This document shows, in pieces, positions 34,821 to 43,200 of a stretch of DNA of 64,000 nt. The stretch lies in assembly GCA_015057555.1 (NCBI GenBank), contig SVEC01000009.1, positions 35,528-99,527 on the forward strand, written 5' to 3'. The position numbers were made by a program, and so were the translations under genes. The notes under the pieces were generated by a model, which did no database searches, was not told the DNA's origin, and worked only from the letters and a program-made list of their open reading frames with translations. Each line of letters starts with the position of its first letter. The first letter of the stretch is position 1. This DNA is from Lachnospiraceae bacterium. GTDB taxonomy: Bacteria > Bacillota > Clostridia > Lachnospirales > Lachnospiraceae.

Positions 34821-34866
34821 GATTTCTTAACTTATGAAAAAAGTTAAAAGTGTGTAACTAAGGATG

Positions 34867-34896
34867 TGGCGCTGCTGGATGAAATTGGTGCAGCGC
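34867..34896 (+). promoter_or_regulatory. GC-rich hairpin ahead of the CoiA-like gene
   Basis: GGCGCTGC pairs with GCAGCGCC around a 14-nt loop in an otherwise AT-rich region, 30 bp before the ribosome binding site of the next gene. No T-run follows; possibly a leader structure that affects translation or RNA stability. Confidence 0.45.
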
Positions 34897-34927
34897 CGAC
34901 AATATTAGATAAAGGAGGTTAAAGTAT

Positions 34928-35797
34928 ATGTCAAATAAAATTACGCATGCAAAATCAAATGTTGAAGGAGATTCAAAAGAAATAATATATAGTGGGGATT
35001 TAGATAAAACCGATTACGAAACAAAATACAAGGGGTACTTGACTTGTGTAAGGGGGTGTCCTGCAAGGATTAAATTTACAGAAAAGAAAAACAGTGTTAG
35101 ATTTTTTAGTACGTGGAATAAAGAGGGACATTTGCATATGGAAGGATGTCCTTACCATGTTGATTATAGAGGAAGAGTTGGAAGAAATAGACTAATTGCT
35201 TATTATGAAAATATAGTAATAAGTGAAGAGGATATTCTGCGTCGTTTGCAAAGAAAAATGGCAGGAATATTGAAACAATATTCTGCTAAGGATATTGTTG
35301 ATCCACCAAATGGAAGCCTGGAGGTTGATATTGTTGGTGAGGATGAAGTGGGGGTGTTCGATGCAAATGATAATGGAACTGGGCGTGATTACGCACCGAG
35401 AATCCATTATGTAGATGCAGAATATATAAGCACTGATTATGTAGGATGTAGAATGTCAGTTTATGGCTTTATTAACAATATTCAATTAGAAGAGGATAGC
35501 AATAGAAGAAAATATGCATATTTCAATTTATCTACTAGGCTTAATAATGTTAGCATTGCCTTTCCAGAGGCATTTTATTCAAACGAATTGTCGGCAGGTG
35601 TGCAGGAGTTTGAAACATTTGTTGATAATGTAAAAACTATGGTAGATAATAATCAAAATAAAATTTGTGTAATGGCATACGGTGACATAACAAAAAAGAA
35701 GAGAGATAAAGATGGAGTAAATGTTACAGTTATTTCACCTAATAGAATACTTGTTAATAATAAAACTTACAATCAGATTGTTCATAGGAATATTTGA
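34928..35797 (+). CDS. Unrecognised protein with possible N-terminal zinc site
   Basis: I do not recognise a family for this 289-residue protein. The N-terminal ~80 residues contain C40-x3-C44 and later H68-x-H70-x3-C74-x2-H77, a spacing compatible with one zinc ion and reminiscent of the CoiA-like N-terminal zinc domain. The C-terminal half is strand-rich (MSVYGFINNIQL, YAYFNLSTRL, KICVMAYGDI) and could be an OB-like fold. Good AAAGGAGG site. It is close to DUF3892 and the defence pair, so it may belong to the same accessory cargo. No conserved catalytic motif is visible. Confidence 0.55.
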   Translation: MSNKITHAKSNVEGDSKEIIYSGDLDKTDYETKYKGYLTCVRGCPARIKFTEKKNSVRFFSTWNKEGHLHMEGCPYHVDYRGRVGRNRLIAYYENIVISEEDILRRLQRKMAGILKQYSAKDIVDPPNGSLEVDIVGEDEVGVFDANDNGTGRDYAPRIHYVDAEYISTDYVGCRMSVYGFINNIQLEEDSNRRKYAYFNLSTRLNNVSIAFPEAFYSNELSAGVQEFETFVDNVKTMVDNNQNKICVMAYGDITKKKRDKDGVNVTVISPNRILVNNKTYNQIVHRNI

Positions 35798-36004
35798 TAA
35801 TAAAATAGTCTTGTAAAAAATATAATATCAATATATTGCAATACACATAGAGCATTTTGGATTTTGGGTTTAAAATAAAAAAATATTGAAATTATCTGTG
35901 ATTTTAGTATACTACACATTATGTAGGTTTTTTGAAGATACTAAATTTACAAATTTATGCATAGATATATTACCACTTAAGGTGGATTTTCAGGAGGAAC
36001 CAAA

Positions 36005-38101
36005 ATGGAATCAAACATACCAGAGCTTTATGGATGTTACGTGTTTAATGACAAGATTATGCGCAACAAGCTGCCTAAGGATGTATATAAGGCCCTTAGA
36101 AAGACTATTCAAAATGACACACATCTACAACTTGATATCGCTAACTCCGTAGCAGTTGCTATGAAGGAGTGGGCTATTGAAAATGGGGCGACTCATTACA
36201 CTCACTGGTTCCAACCTATGACAAATGTTACCGCAGAAAAGCACGATAGCTTTATCGAACCAACAGGTGACGGACAGGTGATTATGGACTTTTCAGGTAA
36301 GGCACTTGTAAAGGGAGAGCCTGACGCATCAAGCTTTCCATCAGGTGGACTTAGAGCAACCTTTGAGGCTAGAGGATACACAGCATGGGATCCAACCTCA
36401 CCTGCATTTATAAAGGATAAGACACTTTACATACCAACTGCATTTTGCTCATACTCAGGTGAGGCTCTTGATAAGAAGACTCCACTTCTACGTTCTATGG
36501 AGACCTTAAATAGAGCTGCAGTTAAGCTGCTTCACATCTTAGGACATGAGGATGTTAAGCACATTTCCATAACTATTGGAGCAGAGCAGGAATACTTCCT
36601 TGTAGATAAGGATGTTTATCAGAATAGAAAGGACCTTAAGTTTACAGGTCGTACACTTTTTGGCGCACCTGCACCTAAGGGACAGGAGTTAGAGGACCAC
36701 TACTTTGGTACTCTTAAGCCACGTATCGCTGCATTTATGCACGAGCTTGACACAGAGCTTTGGAAGCTTGGTATCCCAGCTAAGACTAAGCACAATGAGG
36801 CTGCTCCTGCACAGCACGAGCTTGCCCCAGTGTTTGAAACCGCAAATGTAGCAGTAGACCACAACCAGCTTACTATGGAGATTATGAAGAAGCTTGCTGA
36901 CAAGCACAATATGGTTTGTCTTCTTCACGAGAAGCCATTTGCGGGAATTAACGGAAGTGGTAAGCATGACAACTGGTCACTTACAACTGACACAGGAATT
37001 AACCTATTTAACCCAGGTAAGACACCTGCTGAGAATACTACATTTCTTGTGTTCCTTGCAGCAGTGCTTAAGTCAGTGGATGACTATGCAGACTTGCTTA
37101 GAATCTCAGTTGCCAGCGCTGGAAATGACCACCGTTTAGGAGGTCACGAGGCTCCACCAGCCATCGTTTCAGTGTATTTAGGCGACGACTTATATAGATT
37201 ACTTCGTTCTATCCAGAAGGATAGAGAAATCAACCAGCAGGATAAGGTGGAGATGGACATCGCAAAGGTGCTTCCACATTTCCTTCAGGATACCAGTGAT
37301 AGAAATAGAACCTCACCATTTGCATTTACAGGTAATAAGTTTGAGTTTAGAATGCTTGGCTCATCTGCATCAGTTGCGGACCCTAATGTATTTCTTAACA
37401 CAGCTATGGCTGAGACGCTTAATGGATTTAGAGAGAGACTTGAGAATGTAGCTGCTGAGGAGCTTGACGGAGAGATAAGAAAGCTTATCCAGGAAACTAT
37501 GGCTAACCATAGAAGAGTTATCTTCAATGGCAACGGTTATACTCAGGAGTGGGTTGATGAGGCCAAGAACAGAGGCTTATTCAATCTTGTATCAACACCA
37601 GATGCTCTTGAGCAGTTTACCAGCGAGAAGAACAAGAAGCTTCTTCTTGACCACAAGATATTTACAGAGCAGGAGCTTCATTCACGTTATGAGATACTCC
37701 TTGATAACTATATGAAGACAGTAAGTCTTGAGGCAAACACTATGGTGGAGATGATTCAGAAGGATTTACTTCCAGCCATCGTATCCTACACAGAGCAGCT
37801 TGCCAGAACAGCAAGCCTTAAGAAGTCTGTAATAGAGGATGTATCCTTGGTAAGTGAGGTTGCCCTTATTAAGAAGCTTTCACAGGCTCAGACAGATCTT
37901 TACAATGGTATCGAGAAGCTTAAAGCTGACAATGCGATGGCAAAGACTATAGCAGATAGTCTTGAAGCAGCTAAGTTCTACCAGAGAGTAGTTCTTAAGG
38001 ACATGGCAGATATTAGAGTATTCGCAGATGAGGCAGAGGCAGTAATGCCAGAGAATATGCTTCCATATCCAACATATGGACAGTTGTTGTTTTCGATATA
38101 A
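36005..38101 (+). CDS. glnN: Glutamine synthetase type III
   Basis: The 698-residue length is diagnostic of GSIII, about 250 residues longer than GSI. Characteristic motifs are the N-terminal MESNIPELYGCYVFND region, the GSIII-specific THYTHWFQPMT, the catalytic GAEQEYFLVD, KTKHNEAAPAQHELAP and NDHRLGGHEAPPAI. It makes glutamine from glutamate, ammonia and ATP as a cytosolic oligomer. It stands alone with its own leader (about 200 bp) and terminator. Codon bias is strong, fitting a highly expressed housekeeping gene. Confidence 0.96.
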   Translation: MESNIPELYGCYVFNDKIMRNKLPKDVYKALRKTIQNDTHLQLDIANSVAVAMKEWAIENGATHYTHWFQPMTNVTAEKHDSFIEPTGDGQVIMDFSGKALVKGEPDASSFPSGGLRATFEARGYTAWDPTSPAFIKDKTLYIPTAFCSYSGEALDKKTPLLRSMETLNRAAVKLLHILGHEDVKHISITIGAEQEYFLVDKDVYQNRKDLKFTGRTLFGAPAPKGQELEDHYFGTLKPRIAAFMHELDTELWKLGIPAKTKHNEAAPAQHELAPVFETANVAVDHNQLTMEIMKKLADKHNMVCLLHEKPFAGINGSGKHDNWSLTTDTGINLFNPGKTPAENTTFLVFLAAVLKSVDDYADLLRISVASAGNDHRLGGHEAPPAIVSVYLGDDLYRLLRSIQKDREINQQDKVEMDIAKVLPHFLQDTSDRNRTSPFAFTGNKFEFRMLGSSASVADPNVFLNTAMAETLNGFRERLENVAAEELDGEIRKLIQETMANHRRVIFNGNGYTQEWVDEAKNRGLFNLVSTPDALEQFTSEKNKKLLLDHKIFTEQELHSRYEILLDNYMKTVSLEANTMVEMIQKDLLPAIVSYTEQLARTASLKKSVIEDVSLVSEVALIKKLSQAQTDLYNGIEKLKADNAMAKTIADSLEAAKFYQRVVLKDMADIRVFADEAEAVMPENMLPYPTYGQLLFSI

Positions 38102-38161
38102 TGGGTAGATGATTTACTGATTTGTTCATGATTTATAGGTAATTATATAGTGATTTTATGT

Positions 38162-38196
38162 CCGGCGCTTTTGATAAGCGCCGGTTTTCTTTTTGG
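38162..38196 (+). terminator. Rho-independent terminator after glnN
   Basis: CCGGCGCTT pairs with AAGCGCCGG around a short loop, then TTTTCTTTTT. Confidence 0.92.
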
Positions 38197-38260
38197 TAGT
38201 TGTGATTTATATGATTTTTCTATAGCTTTGTGAGTTGCGTAGGTGGAGTGACGAAGGATT

Positions 38261-38513
38261 TGGGTATGGGGAGAGAAAACAAGCTCCTGATACCCAGGGA
38301 ATTGAGGAAAATGTGAGACGGCAGGGAAAAACTGGGTATGGGTAGAGAGAACAAGCTTCTGATACCCAGAAGAAAGAATGAAATCTGAGATGACAGAGAA
38401 AAACTGGGTATGGGTAGAGAGAACAAGCTTCTAATACCCAGAAAACAGAGAGAAATCTGAGATGGCAAAGAAAAAGCTGGGTATATAGAGCAAAAATTAC
38501 CTGTGATACCCAT
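38261..38513 (+). repeat. Second hairpin array: three 72-73-bp units plus a partial fourth
   Basis: Units begin at 38261, 38333, 38405 and 38478. Each has TGGGTAT, a ~22-nt loop (GAGAGAACAAGCTTCT in units 2 and 3) and the complementary arm ATACCCA, then a ~35-nt purine-rich linker ending GAAAAACTGGGTAT into the next unit. Units 2 and 3 are nearly identical; unit 1 and the last differ more. It lies downstream of the glnN terminator and has no protein-coding sense. The architecture matches the array in the trp leader (TGGGTA...TACCCA arms, ~20-nt loops), though the sequences differ. Confidence 0.88.
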
Positions 38514-38828
38514 AAGAACAAGAAATGCCTTTTTGAATTAGAGAACTAGCACCAATAAAATGTCGACTAAAATAAAATCAGACTTTAGATTAGTCGGAGA
38601 AAGAACTTTTTCTTATAGAATATAGAAGAATAATGTGGATATATGGTATAATAGCTAGTGTGCGAGCCGGAAGAAGGAGTTGATTTTAAGTATTGGGAGC
38701 CGTTTGTAAAAGAGTCTTGAAGAGATTGGATATAGAACGAGAGATTTGTTATAGTGATTAATGTGGTTGGTTTTGTTAGGATAATTACTGGGGAATCCTA
38801 AAATAAATGCTTAAGAGGTACATATAAA
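38514..38828 (+). other. Gap without a gene
   Basis: About 315 bp between the hairpin array and the next gene. It contains a TATAAT-like element (ATGGTATAATAG, near 38645) that may be a promoter, but I see no ORF, hairpin terminator or repeat of note. Confidence 0.5.
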
Positions 38829-39296
38829 ATGTTAAAACAAGAAAATGCATACCTTGATATAGAATTAAAGGGTGACATCTTTAAGGAAATAAATGACCAA
38901 TATAATATGGAGCAAGAGCGTATGAACGCAGGTGATAAAATGATTGCCAGCAAGATGGGTGACATTTATATGGATGTGTTCAAATGTAACGAAAACATAA
39001 CCTTAACTAAGTCGGAATGCTTTGGGGATATCATTATCGACGATAATCATATTGTGGTTGAATGGGATATAGATGGGTGCGTAGTTGAATTCTATTATGA
39101 GCAATATTGGGATTTGATGAATCTGACAATAAGCATAGATGGTTGCGAAAATGCCTTGGTTGAGATTGCAAAGGCATTTGAAAATTATTATAAGAGAGAG
39201 TTCAAGTATTCTGTGGAGAAGAAGGAAAACACAATGCCAGGATATGATGGGAGTTCCATAACATACCTGAGATATAACTTGATTATAGAGGAGTAA
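38829..39296 (+). CDS. Hypothetical protein
   Basis: I do not recognise this 155-residue soluble, acidic protein. It has no signal peptide or membrane segment. An N-terminal helical part (~1-45) precedes a strand-rich middle (EFYYEQYWDLMNLTISIDGCENAL) and helical end. AAGAGG precedes the start. First of a run of small, mostly unrelated genes (38829-42437) in one direction. Confidence 0.6.
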   Translation: MLKQENAYLDIELKGDIFKEINDQYNMEQERMNAGDKMIASKMGDIYMDVFKCNENITLTKSECFGDIIIDDNHIVVEWDIDGCVVEFYYEQYWDLMNLTISIDGCENALVEIAKAFENYYKREFKYSVEKKENTMPGYDGSSITYLRYNLIIEE

Positions 39297-39318
39297 AAGC
39301 AGTTTGGAGGAGAGTAGA

Positions 39319-39768
39319 ATGGAAATAATAGAATTTTTTTCCACAGATAATAAAGAGTACTGGCTCTCAAAAATTAAGGAATGTGATTGGGGAGCAGGTC
39401 AGTATTTGGAAAAGCTATTGAGAGAGGAAAAGCTAAAACAACTTGTTGGTGAGAGTACAAAGGTTCTTATGCTGGTGGATGGAGAAAAGCTAGTATCATT
39501 TTGCACCTTTGCTGAAAAGGATGATATTCAGCCAACAGATTTGACACCTTGGATTGGATGGGTTTATACATTCCCAGATTACAGGGGTAAGCGTTATGTT
39601 GGAAAGCTGCTTGGTCATGCTGAAGCATTGGCAGAAGAGACTGGAATTAAAAACATCTATATCTCAACCAATCATATTGGGCTATATGAAAAGTATGGTT
39701 ACGAGTTTTTCCAAGTGATGAAAGATATAGAGGGACAAGATTCCAGGGTGTATGTGAGAAGGTTGTAG
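39319..39768 (+). CDS. GNAT-family N-acetyltransferase
   Basis: The start at 39319 follows GGAGGAGAG; a TTG 15 nt earlier lies over that site. The 149-residue protein has GNAT motif A (WVYTFPDYRGKRYVGKLLGHAE, with the R-G-K-x-x-G-K acetyl-CoA loop) and the C-terminal ISTNHIGLYEKYGYEF. Substrate unknown. First of several GNAT genes in the region. Confidence 0.88.
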   Translation: MEIIEFFSTDNKEYWLSKIKECDWGAGQYLEKLLREEKLKQLVGESTKVLMLVDGEKLVSFCTFAEKDDIQPTDLTPWIGWVYTFPDYRGKRYVGKLLGHAEALAEETGIKNIYISTNHIGLYEKYGYEFFQVMKDIEGQDSRVYVRRL

Positions 39769-39826
39769 GTGACAGTCTACAGAGAGAAGAAAATTTGATT
39801 TTTACGGATTAAGGGAGGAACAGAGA

Positions 39827-40288
39827 ATGAATGTGGATTGGACTCCTAGATGGTATGAACTAGATCAATGTATAGTGGTTGGAGATGTGGATTTATTTTA
39901 TTTAAGTAATGAGAGATGTTTCTCCGATGATTTTAATAGAGATGCTTATGAAGTAAGGGCTGAAATAAAATCCATTAACCATATTCAGCTTGGGGAGATT
40001 AAAGGAATCATAACGATTGGTTTAGATTATACTATTTATCTTTGGGATGGCAGGGTATTATATGTAAATGCCGAAGAAAATCCTGGTAAAATCGAAAATG
40101 AAGCAATTGAAATAAATGAGTGGAAATTTGATGTAGAGATAAAGGTTGTGGAGAGAACAGGATTTACATTAGGTGAGAGAGTGCAAATGATGAATCCAGC
40201 AGAAAAGAAAAACCAGCATAACCGTCTTGTGGAAAAATATAAAAGATTATTGGGTATTTCTTATGCGGAATGGGATATCAAACAATAG
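39827..40288 (+). CDS. Hypothetical protein
   Basis: I do not recognise this 153-residue protein. The middle is strand-rich (IKGIITIGLDYTIYLWDGRVLYV), the end helical and basic (KKNQHNRLVEKYKRLLGI). No membrane segment or signal peptide. A GGGAGGAA-type site precedes the start. Single-gene accessory cargo by context. Confidence 0.6.
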   Translation: MNVDWTPRWYELDQCIVVGDVDLFYLSNERCFSDDFNRDAYEVRAEIKSINHIQLGEIKGIITIGLDYTIYLWDGRVLYVNAEENPGKIENEAIEINEWKFDVEIKVVERTGFTLGERVQMMNPAEKKNQHNRLVEKYKRLLGISYAEWDIKQ

Positions 40289-40336
40289 CATAAATAATGT
40301 GGTATATTGACTCTATAAATTAAAGGAAGTGTAAAT

Positions 40337-40954
40337 ATGAACATAGTACCATTTACAAATATAATTGAAGAATACCTAAAAGAGGACACTGTAATCAACT
40401 ACAAATGTGAATCAATTACCCAGCTATCTAACCAGCTATTTCAAAAGGCACATAACGAACTGGAATATATTAGAATGGCTTATGAGTATGTGAGAGATAA
40501 CATTTCTCATTCAGCGGATATAAATGCGGATTTGCTTACCTGTACTGCTTCAGAGGTATTAGAGGCTGGTCATGGAATTTGCTTTGCTAAATCACATTTG
40601 CTGGCAGCTTTGCTTCGCGCGAAATCCATACCTACAGGCTTTTGTTATCAGAAGCTGATTTTGGATGATGAAACAGCGCCGGTTTTAATATATCACGGGC
40701 TTAATGGTGTATATATTTCGGAATTAAAAAAGTGGATTAGGCTTGATGCAAGAGGTAACAAGGAAGGGGTAAATGCGCAGTTTTCTCTGGACACAGAGCA
40801 ACTTGCATTTCCTATACGCCCAGAGCTGGGAGAGGTTGATAGTTTTGTGGTATATCCTGAACCTGATGTGAAAGTGTTAGAAAGATTGAGAGAATATGAC
40901 ACTAGGAAAGAGCTTTGGGAGGACCTTCCTACGGAGCTTGGGTATGGTGTGTAA
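40337..40954 (+). CDS. Transglutaminase-like domain protein
   Basis: A 205-residue protein with the transglutaminase-like fold: the N-terminal helix FQKAHNELEYIRMAYEYVRDNISHS, then GHGICFAKSHLLAALLRA with Cys82 as nucleophile, His120 in LIYHGLNGVY and Asp137 in IRLDARGN, the expected C-H-D triad in order. Such proteins are mostly peptidases or amidases rather than crosslinkers. No signal peptide, so probably cytosolic. Confidence 0.85.
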   Translation: MNIVPFTNIIEEYLKEDTVINYKCESITQLSNQLFQKAHNELEYIRMAYEYVRDNISHSADINADLLTCTASEVLEAGHGICFAKSHLLAALLRAKSIPTGFCYQKLILDDETAPVLIYHGLNGVYISELKKWIRLDARGNKEGVNAQFSLDTEQLAFPIRPELGEVDSFVVYPEPDVKVLERLREYDTRKELWEDLPTELGYGV

Positions 40955-41010
40955 ACCCAATAACGGTATGATAGAGGAAAAACATAACTTGCAAAGGAGC
41001 ATTTATAATT

Positions 41011-41481
41011 TTGAAAATACAAAGACTGAAAATAGAAAACATAGAGAATATTGTAAACTGGTGTCAGGATAAGGATGCAGATTTCCTTACTCAATGGGCT
41101 GGTAAAGGATATGAGTATCCCCTAACTAAAAAGCAAATTGAGGACAGGCTATCAGAGGGAGCAGAAATATTTGAAGCTAACTTGGATGGTAGAATGGTTG
41201 GAACAATAGAAATAATTACGAGAGATGAGGAAACTGCTCTTGTAGGTAGATTTGTGTTGGATACAGAGCTTACAGGACAAGGCTTAGGGACTAAGGCTTT
41301 GGAAACATTTATGGAATATTGTAAAGTGAAATTGGGGTTAAAGAAAATAAAACTATTTGTTTTCGATTTTAACATTTCGGCCTACAAGTGTTATGAAAAA
41401 TGTGGTTTCACCCAAGTTGAAACGGTGATTAGACCAAATGGTTGGAAAGCTATTAGTATGGAAAAGGATATTACTAAATAG
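41011..41481 (+). CDS. GNAT-family N-acetyltransferase
   Basis: The start appears to be a TTG at 41011, after AAAGGAG at ~40993-40999. The 156-residue protein has the acetyl-CoA segment FVLDTELTGQGLGTKALETFMEY (Q-G-L-G-T) and the typical end NISAYKCYEKCGFTQVE, resembling RimI/RimJ-like acetyltransferases. The 15-bp gap to the next GNAT gene suggests they are co-transcribed. Confidence 0.85.
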   Translation: MKIQRLKIENIENIVNWCQDKDADFLTQWAGKGYEYPLTKKQIEDRLSEGAEIFEANLDGRMVGTIEIITRDEETALVGRFVLDTELTGQGLGTKALETFMEYCKVKLGLKKIKLFVFDFNISAYKCYEKCGFTQVETVIRPNGWKAISMEKDITK

Positions 41482-41496
41482 GAGTATGAATGTGTA

Positions 41497-42000
41497 ATGC
41501 TATATTTAAAAGAAGCCAATTATGAAGACATAGAGAAAGAATACGTATTTGTTCATCGTATGCCCGCTGATGAAAATGGCATGACAAATGATTGGTATGG
41601 TATATCATTTGAGGAATTTGAAAATGTAGCATTGAGACAGATGATAGCATCTTCAAAAGGTGAAGCTTTGCCTGAAGGGTATGTGCCGGAAACATTTTTG
41701 TTTCTGTGGGATGATGATGAAATTGTAGGTCAGTTTCGTATACGACATTATCTTTGCGACTCTTTGAAAGTAGGAGCCGGGCACATAGGTTACTTTATAC
41801 AGAAGGAACATAGAGGTAAAGGCTATGGGAAAGAAGGACTTAGGAAAGCTTTGCAATTTGCCAGAACCATTATTCCGGAAGATGAAATATATTTAAGAGT
41901 AAATAAAGATAATCCTGCTTCGCTAAAAGTTATGTTGCACAATGGTGGTTATGTGGAGCACGAGGATGATAGTAAGTATTATGTGAGAATCAAGAAGTAA
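41497..42000 (+). CDS. GNAT-family N-acetyltransferase
   Basis: A 167-residue protein with motif A HIGYFIQKEHRGKGYGKEGLRKAL (R-G-K-G-Y-G-K) and the family end NKDNPASLKVMLHNGGY. This is the group of Firmicute GNATs that begin with a conserved E-x-x-x-F-x-x-x-P-x-x-E-N-G-x-x-N segment; here VHRMPADENGMTNDWYG. Substrate unknown. Follows another GNAT at 15 bp. Confidence 0.87.
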   Translation: MLYLKEANYEDIEKEYVFVHRMPADENGMTNDWYGISFEEFENVALRQMIASSKGEALPEGYVPETFLFLWDDDEIVGQFRIRHYLCDSLKVGAGHIGYFIQKEHRGKGYGKEGLRKALQFARTIIPEDEIYLRVNKDNPASLKVMLHNGGYVEHEDDSKYYVRIKK

Positions 42001-42026
42001 ACTTTGAACTTAGAGGTGAAAACAAG

Positions 42027-42437
42027 ATGGATAAAATAATAGCAGCCTGTGGAAATGATTGTTCAAGCTGTCCCAGATATGTGGCACATCCATTTAAAAA
42101 AACGGATGAACAGCTACAGCATACAGCTGAATTGTGGATGAAAATAGGATACCGAGACCGTATTGTATCCAAGGATGAAATATCCTGTACAGGGTGCAAA
42201 CCCGAAAATTGGTGCAGGTACAAGGTTGTAAAATGCTGTGAGGATAGAGGGATTAAAAACTGTGCAGAATGCGTAGAATATCCCTGCGCTAATATGAAGG
42301 AATGTTTTGAAGTTACCAGGTCGTTTGAACCACAATGTCGAAAGGTTTGTACTGACGAGGAATATGAGAAGTTAAAGAAGGCATTTTTTGAAAAGGAAAA
42401 GAATATTAGCCTCAAAAGTAAAGTCAAAAAGGGGTGA
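42027..42437 (+). CDS. DUF3795 cysteine-rich protein
   Basis: A 136-residue protein with about 13 cysteines, in the DUF3795 pattern: AACGNDCSSCPRY near the start, then SCTGCKP, NWCRYK, CCEDRGIKNCAEC and YPCANMKE. These residues probably bind metal or an iron-sulfur cluster. DUF3795 proteins occur as single genes in many anaerobes. Starts 26 bp after a GNAT gene. Confidence 0.88.
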   Translation: MDKIIAACGNDCSSCPRYVAHPFKKTDEQLQHTAELWMKIGYRDRIVSKDEISCTGCKPENWCRYKVVKCCEDRGIKNCAECVEYPCANMKECFEVTRSFEPQCRKVCTDEEYEKLKKAFFEKEKNISLKSKVKKG

Positions 42438-42455
42438 TAACGAAAACTCTTGTCA

Positions 42456-42490
42456 TTGACTTACACTACGTAAATTAGGTATAATTTACG
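42456..42490 (+). promoter_or_regulatory. Promoter with palindromic operator upstream of rsmD
   Basis: TTGACT (42456-42461), an 18-bp spacer and TATAAT (42480-42485). The -10 box is overlapped by CGTAAATT-aggtat-AATTTACG (42469-42490), a perfect 8-bp inverted repeat that extends imperfectly outward (TACACTA...CAATGTA). This looks like a repressor site, although rsmD and the DUF4230 genes are not expected to need one. TSS near 42492 leaves a ~120-nt leader with an AGGAGG site. Confidence 0.7.
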
Positions 42491-42611
42491 CAATGTAGGC
42501 AACGCATTTTATAATATATAGTAACAACACAAATCATGATAAATAATAAAGGAGACAGGGAGAGTAGAAAGCTCTTTAGAAATAACAGAGTAGGACTATT
42601 AGGAGGAAATT

Positions 42612-43175
42612 ATGCGAGTTATAGCAGGAAAAGCAAAGGGCAAGCTACTGTATGCCCCAAGTGGAATGAATACAAGACCCATAACAGCTATGATGAAGGA
42701 AGCTTTATTTAGCATCTGGCAGGGAGAGATTATAGATGCCGATTTCCTTGATCTTTTTGCAGGTAGTGGAAGCATGGGTATAGAGGCCCTTAGTCGTGGA
42801 GCCAGAAAGGCGGTATTTGTAGAACTCGATAAAAATGCGGTGGATGTCATCAAGGAAAATATCAAGAACTGCAAGTTTAATGACTGTGCAGTGGTTTATA
42901 AGGATGATGTATTTAACAGAATCAGTTTGCTGAAGGCAACAAATCAGACCTTTGATATAATTTACTTGGACCCGCCGTTTACCAGAGATGAGATATTCCA
43001 TCCGGTGCTTGAGGCGGTAACTGAGGCGGATATCCTTAATCAGGACGGGGAGATTGCAATCCGTACTGTAAAGGAAAAGGAGATGCCGGAGGAGATCGGG
43101 GATTATTACAAGTATAAGCTTAAGATATATGGACAGTCAGCAATACATTTTTACTGTAAGTATGCAGAGGAATAA
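42612..43175 (+). CDS. rsmD: 16S rRNA (guanine-966 N2)-methyltransferase
   Basis: The 187-residue length matches RsmD. Motifs are RVIAGKAKGKLLYAP and TRPITAMMKEALFSIW at the start, the SAM-binding DLFAGSGSMGIEALSRGA, and the catalytic IIYLDPPF (D/N-P-P-F). It methylates G966 of 16S rRNA in the 30S subunit. Strong AGGAGG site. In many Firmicutes rsmD is followed by coaD; here it precedes two DUF4230 genes. Confidence 0.95.
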   Translation: MRVIAGKAKGKLLYAPSGMNTRPITAMMKEALFSIWQGEIIDADFLDLFAGSGSMGIEALSRGARKAVFVELDKNAVDVIKENIKNCKFNDCAVVYKDDVFNRISLLKATNQTFDIIYLDPPFTRDEIFHPVLEAVTEADILNQDGEIAIRTVKEKEMPEEIGDYYKYKLKIYGQSAIHFYCKYAEE

Positions 43176-43200
43176 AATTTGACTGATAAGGAGGAAGCTT

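Noticed and set aside
35798..36004. Glutamine riboswitch or GlnR site before glnN
   Set aside because: CTACA-catta-TGTAG is a palindrome near a possible promoter, but no known glutamine-RNA motif or clear GlnR box (TGTNAN7TNACA) could be confirmed.
38207..38521. Two long minus-strand frames across the second hairpin array (about 24-residue periodic proteins)
   Set aside because: The unit is 72 bp, a multiple of three, so open frames with 24-residue periodicity arise automatically; no ribosome binding site, and the product is a hydrophobic repeat with no known match.
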